Below are positions 60,690 through 64,000 of a stretch of 64,000 nucleotides of DNA, piece by piece. Numbering within the stretch: the stretch's first letter is position 1; every line of letters starts with the position of its first letter. The notes under the pieces were generated by a model. It worked only from the letters and a program-made list of their open reading frames with translations, did not search any database and was not told the DNA's origin. The position numbers were made by a program, and so were the translations under genes. The DNA is taken from assembly GCF_017591425.1 (NCBI RefSeq), contig NW_024466512.1, forward strand, positions 18,107,001-18,171,000, given 5' to 3'. This DNA is from Ochotona curzoniae. Its lineage: Eukaryota; Chordata; Mammalia; Lagomorpha; Ochotonidae.

Positions 60690-61440
60690 GTCTAGAGAAC
60701 ATCTTAAAGTATCATATATAGGGCAGTTTTGGAAGAGGCAAATTCTTTTAACTTTTCTTTACTGTGGAAGAATTTTATTTCATTTTCAAAGACAAAAGAA
60801 AGCTTTGCTGAATATGTTATCCTAGGCCAACAATTTTTTTTTCCTTTAGAATCTGGAATATATCACTCCATTCTCTTCTTGCCTATAGAGTTTCCTGTGA
60901 GAGATCTCCTGTGAATTTAATTGGCATTTCTTTATATGTCAATTGATTTTTTTCACGTGCACATTTCAGTATCTTTTCCTTGTGTTCAATTGAAGAGAGC
61001 TTGATGATCACGTGTCTTGGTGAAGATTGCTTTCGATGGAGCCTGTTGGAAGTTCTGTGCCCCTCCTGAATCTTGTCTCCCAATTCTTTCTCTAGATTAG
61101 GGAAATTTTCTTTTATTAAATATATTTGTAAAACCACTTTCTCTTTCTGCACCTTCTGGAACTCCCATAACTCTTATATTTGGCCTCTTAATAGTGTCTT
61201 TCAATTCTTGAATACTTCTTTTGGCCTGATCCAGCTCTGCTTCCAGTTTTTTTGTTTTCTTCCCCCTGGTGACAGGAAATATCTTCCAATTCTGAGATTC
61301 TTTCTTCTGCTTGCTTCCTTCTATTTTGGAGATTCTCCATTGTACTTTTAATTTGCTCTACTGTGTTCTTAATTTCTGATATATCAGCCTTGATTTGCTT
61401 TATTGCTTCCTTAAATTCTTTGAACTCTTGTATGTGCTTC
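60690..61440 (-). pseudogene. L1 ORF1 (RNA-binding chaperone) pseudogene
   Basis: ORF1p normally forms a coiled-coil trimer that coats L1 RNA in the cytoplasmic RNP. Here the N-terminal part of the minus strand (about 61250-61430) encodes a heptad-rich coiled coil with FKEAIKQIKADISEIKNT-type sequence. The RRM/C-terminal domain lies at 60883-61152 with the conserved KENFPNLEKELGDKIQEGHR and SSPRHVIIKLSS motifs, then LTYKEMPIKFTGDLSQETL. A stop follows at about 60883, where other L1s continue QARREW. A frameshift in an A-run near 60840 moves the last part (AKLSFVFENEIKFF) to another frame. The open piece is 89 codons; the gene is dead. Confidence 0.9.
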
Positions 61441-61814
61441 TCATTGCCTGTCTGGGATCTGCTGCTCTTTCTCTGCTCCTGGTCAAATCAAATGGACCAG
61501 CAAGATGGACAGTTCTTTATCTGGGTTCACCTCCCAAGCTCCCAGTGAAAGTCCCTTCCCACCTGGTTGCTGGTGGAGTTCCGGCTGCTGGTGGAGTTCA
61601 GAGTGCTGTTAGCTGAATGCCACTGGAATATCAGTCACTGCAACACCACTCTGCTCTGTCTGCTGCTTTCCTGTGTCTGTCAGTCTCCAGGTACCTCTCT
61701 GCTGTTGTTCTGTCATTTCCTATTTCCTGGAATATGTCCTCTCGACTTCATCCTGATGAACTGTTTTTACATCCATGTAAATGTGTCCTTACCCTATTCC
61801 GCCATCTTGATTCT

Positions 61815-62086
61815 AATTAAGTACTCTTTTAAAGCAAGTGGTATATTTGCCTTAAGAGAAATATCATTTCAATGGAATGTTTGGGGTATTTGCTTCAGTA
61901 TGTCTTTGTGCTTTCCTGGCAATGGAATACTTCTCAAAATAAAGACTGTGGCTACTTGTACAATCAGCCTGCAAGGGCATTTATGCATTATTTGCTCTTT
62001 CTATAGCTCTCTGAATGACCATCAGGAATGCTGGGGAAGCGAGTTTCATCAGATTGGGGGCTTATTTGGCTCCGATGCATTGATGT
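61815..62086. other. Unique spacer between L1 and minisatellite
   Basis: Right-hand L1 flank. No repeat or gene recognised; the 185-codon frame covering it and part of the L1 begins at TTG. Confidence 0.55.
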
Positions 62087-63718
62087 GGATCAGTGCGCAC
62101 TGTGCGGATCTGTGGGCAGTGTGAGGATCTGTGTGCACTGTGCGAATCTGTGTGCAGTGTGAGGATCTGTGGGCACTGTGCAGATCTGTGTGCAGTGTGA
62201 GGATCTGTGTGCAGTGTGAGGATCTGTGTGCAGTGTGAGGATCTGTGGGCAGTGTGCGGATCTGTGGGCAGTGTGAGGATCTGTGGGCAGTGTGCGGATC
62301 TGTGGGCAGTGTGAGGATCTGTGGGCAGTGTGAGGATCTGTGGGCAGTGTGAGCATCTGTGGGCAGTGTGAGGATCTGTGGGCAGTGTGAGCATCTGTGG
62401 GCAGTGTGAGCATCTGTGGGCAGTGTGAGGATCTGTGGGCAGTGTGAGCATCTGTGGGCAGTGTGCGGATCTGTGGGCAGTGTGCGGATCTGTAGGCAGT
62501 GTGAGGATCTGTGTGCAGTGTGAGGATCTGTGTGCAGTGTGAGCATCTGTGGGCAGTGTGAGCATCTGCGGGCAGTGTGAGGATCTGTGGGCAGTGTGAG
62601 GATCTGTAGGCAGTGTGAGGATCTGTGGGCAGTGTGAGGATCTGTGGGCAGTGTGCGGATCTGTGTGCAGTGTGCGGATCTGTGGGCAGTGTGCGGATCT
62701 GTGGGCAGTGTGAGAATCTGTGTGCAGTGTGAGGATCTGTGGGCAGTGTGAGCATCTGTGGGCAGTGTGAGGATCTGTGGGCAGTGTGAGGATCTGTGGG
62801 CAGTGTGAGGATCTGTGGGCAGTGTGAGCATCTGTGGGCAGTGTGAGCATCTGTGGGCAGTGTGAGGATCTGTGGGCAGTGTGAGCATCTGTGGGCAGTG
62901 TGCGGATCTGTGGGCAGTGTGAGCATCTGTGGGCAGTGTGAGGATCTGTGGGCAGTGTGCGGATCTGTGGGCAATGTGAGGATCTGTGGGCAGTGTGAGG
63001 ATCTGTGGGCAGTGTGAGGATCTGTGGGCAGTGTGAGGATCTGTAGGCAGTGTGAGGATCTGTGTGCAGTGTGAGGATCTGTGTGCAGTGTGAGGATCTG
63101 TGGGCAGTGTGAGGATCTGTGGGCAGTGTGAGGATCTGTGGGCAGTGTGAGGATCTGTGGGCAGTGTGAGGATCTGTGTGCAGTGTGAGCATCTGTGGGC
63201 AGTGTGAGGATCTGTTGGCAAAGTGAGGATCTGTGTGCAGTGTGCGGATCTGTGTGCAGTGTGCGGATCTGTGGGCAGTGTGAGGATCTGTTGGCAAAGT
63301 GAGGATCTGTGTGCAGTGTGAGGATCTGTGTGCAGTGTGCGGATCTGTGGGCAGTGTGAGGATCTGTGGGCAGTGTGAGCATCTGTGGGCAGTGTGAGGA
63401 TCTGTGTGCAGTGTGAGCATCTGTAGGCAGTGTGAGGATCTGTGTGCAGTGTGAGGATCTGTGGGCAGTGTGAGCATCTGTGGGCAGTGTGAGGATCTGT
63501 GGGCAGTGTGAGGATCTGTGGGCAGTGTGAGGATCTGTGGGCAGTGTGCGGATCTGTGTGCAGTGCGGATCTGTGGGCAGTGTGAGCATCTGTGGGCAGT
63601 GTGAGGATCTGTTGGCAAAGTGAGGATCTGTGTGCAGTGTGCGGATCTGTGGGCAGTGTGCGGATCTGTGGGCAGTGTGAGGATCTGTGGGCAGTGTGAG
63701 CATCTGTGGGCTGTCTGC
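62087..63718. repeat. Minisatellite: 86 tandem units of 19 bp
   Basis: The consensus on the plus strand is GGATCTGTGGGCAGTGTGA (9 G, 2 C). Unit starts fall exactly at 62087 plus multiples of 19 until unit 78 (63550). That unit is 17 bp, having lost two bases (GCAGTGC instead of GCAGTGTGC). From 63567 the 19-bp register resumes to unit 86 at 63700-63718. Variation is concentrated at four positions: GGATC or GCATC at position 2, GTGGGCA, GTGTGCA or GTAGGCA in the middle, and a final A or C. Units 60, 64 and 81 carry GTTGGCAAAG. Edge units are the most diverged. The minus strand has no stop in any frame, giving three overlapping open frames (62049-63785, 62062-63753, 62090-63703). Confidence 0.97.
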
Positions 63719-64000
63719 GAATGTTGGTGGGTAGTGTTTTCCTGTTTAACCACTTTTCATAATTGCTGGTGATGTAGTCTATCAATGAATGTTCCTTTTT
63801 TGTTGGCGAAAGCGCTTTCTTCTAATGGACAGTTTTATAAGAAGCCTAGAAATTGTAACATTCAATAGTTAATGAAATTACTTCTCAAAATTAAGCTGTT
63901 TTAGCGCGAATAGAAATTTTCCTTCTGAAATCTAAAACTCTCTTTCCTTGGGGTGAGAATGGAATAGCAAATTACATAAATCACTATATTATCATCATAA
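63719..64000. other. Unique flank right of the minisatellite
   Basis: The first 19 bases (GAATGTTGGTGGGTAGTGT) may be one more decayed unit. The rest is AT-rich with nothing recognised. Confidence 0.5.

Larger units (their letters stand above)
59740..61814 (-). mobile_element. Internally deleted lagomorph L1 with both ends (HAL1-like)
   Basis: Reading the minus strand 5' to 3', it begins at 61814 with GAATCAAGATGGCGGAATAG, the AAGATGGCGG-type start of L1 5' UTRs. It then has a leader of about 370 bp, a broken ORF1, about 170 bp of ORF2 start, and a 3' UTR ending in an AATAAT- and AAATAAAT-type tail near 59746-59795. Nearly all of ORF2 (the rest of the endonuclease, reverse transcriptase and C-terminal domain) is missing, so it is about 2.1 kb instead of the usual 6-7 kb. 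A likely target duplication is TAATTAAATACTTTT near 59379-59392 (split from the L1 by the younger SINE) and TAATTAAGTACTCTTTT at 61814-61830. Confidence 0.85.

Noticed and set aside
61567..62124. 185-codon plus-strand frame as a gene
   Set aside because: It begins at TTG, runs antisense through the L1 5' UTR, crosses the spacer and enters the minisatellite.
62087..63718. CRISPR-like repeat array
   Set aside because: The units are contiguous with no spacers, and the window is clearly mammalian.
62049..63785. Three overlapping minus-strand frames of 537-578 residues as a Cys/His-rich repeat protein
   Set aside because: All three frames of the same array are open because the 19-bp unit lacks stops on that strand. 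No flanking coding sequence, splice context or family domain is visible.

Overview
The window is mammalian nuclear DNA, most likely from a lagomorph and probably a pika (Ochotona). The evidence is about 27 copies or fragments of the tRNA-derived lagomorph C-type SINE. The freshest copies have the head, the ATATCCGCCTTTCCAATAAA end and the short target duplications that I associate with pika rather than rabbit. Lagomorph-type L1 3' ends and standard ancient mammalian repeats (MIR, L2, MER5A, MLT1/MaLR LTRs) are also present. The species call rests on memory of repeat families, not on a search.

I found no convincing protein-coding exon, no RNA gene other than tRNA-derived SINE heads, and no CpG island. 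Open reading frames are short, or fall in repeats, or begin at TTG or GTG, which does not suit a mammalian gene. The window is best read as intergenic or deep intronic sequence.

Layout: 1-5.6 kb holds five SINEs and a MIR. 5.6-14.9 kb is mostly unique AT-rich sequence with an MLT-like LTR fragment, two SINE pieces and a local direct duplication of about 140 bp (10.27 and 11.42 kb). 14.9-17.6 kb is a dense cluster of SINEs in alternating orientation, one nested in another, plus a MER5A. 17.6-25.4 kb is mostly unique with one SINE, an L2 and a possible LTR. 25.4-27.2 kb has SINEs, a MIR and a lagomorph L1 3' end. 27.2-36.6 kb is the most repeat-poor part; it contains a palindromic double octamer at 31.4 kb and old L2, LTR and MER5A pieces. 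36.6-59.4 kb mixes unique sequence with old SINEs, MIRs, an MLT1, two ancient L1 pieces and one lagomorph L1.

59.4-63.7 kb is the most distinctive part. A young SINE sits in the left target duplication of a minus-strand L1. That L1 keeps its 5' end, a broken ORF1, about 170 bp of ORF2 and its 3' UTR, but lacks nearly all of ORF2. It therefore resembles a half-L1 (HAL1-like) element. About 270 bp beyond its 5' end begins a 1.63-kb minisatellite of 86 units of 19 bp, in near-perfect register. Because 19 is not a multiple of 3 and the C-rich strand lacks stop codons, all three minus-strand frames stay open, giving apparent proteins of 537-578 residues that are not credible genes.
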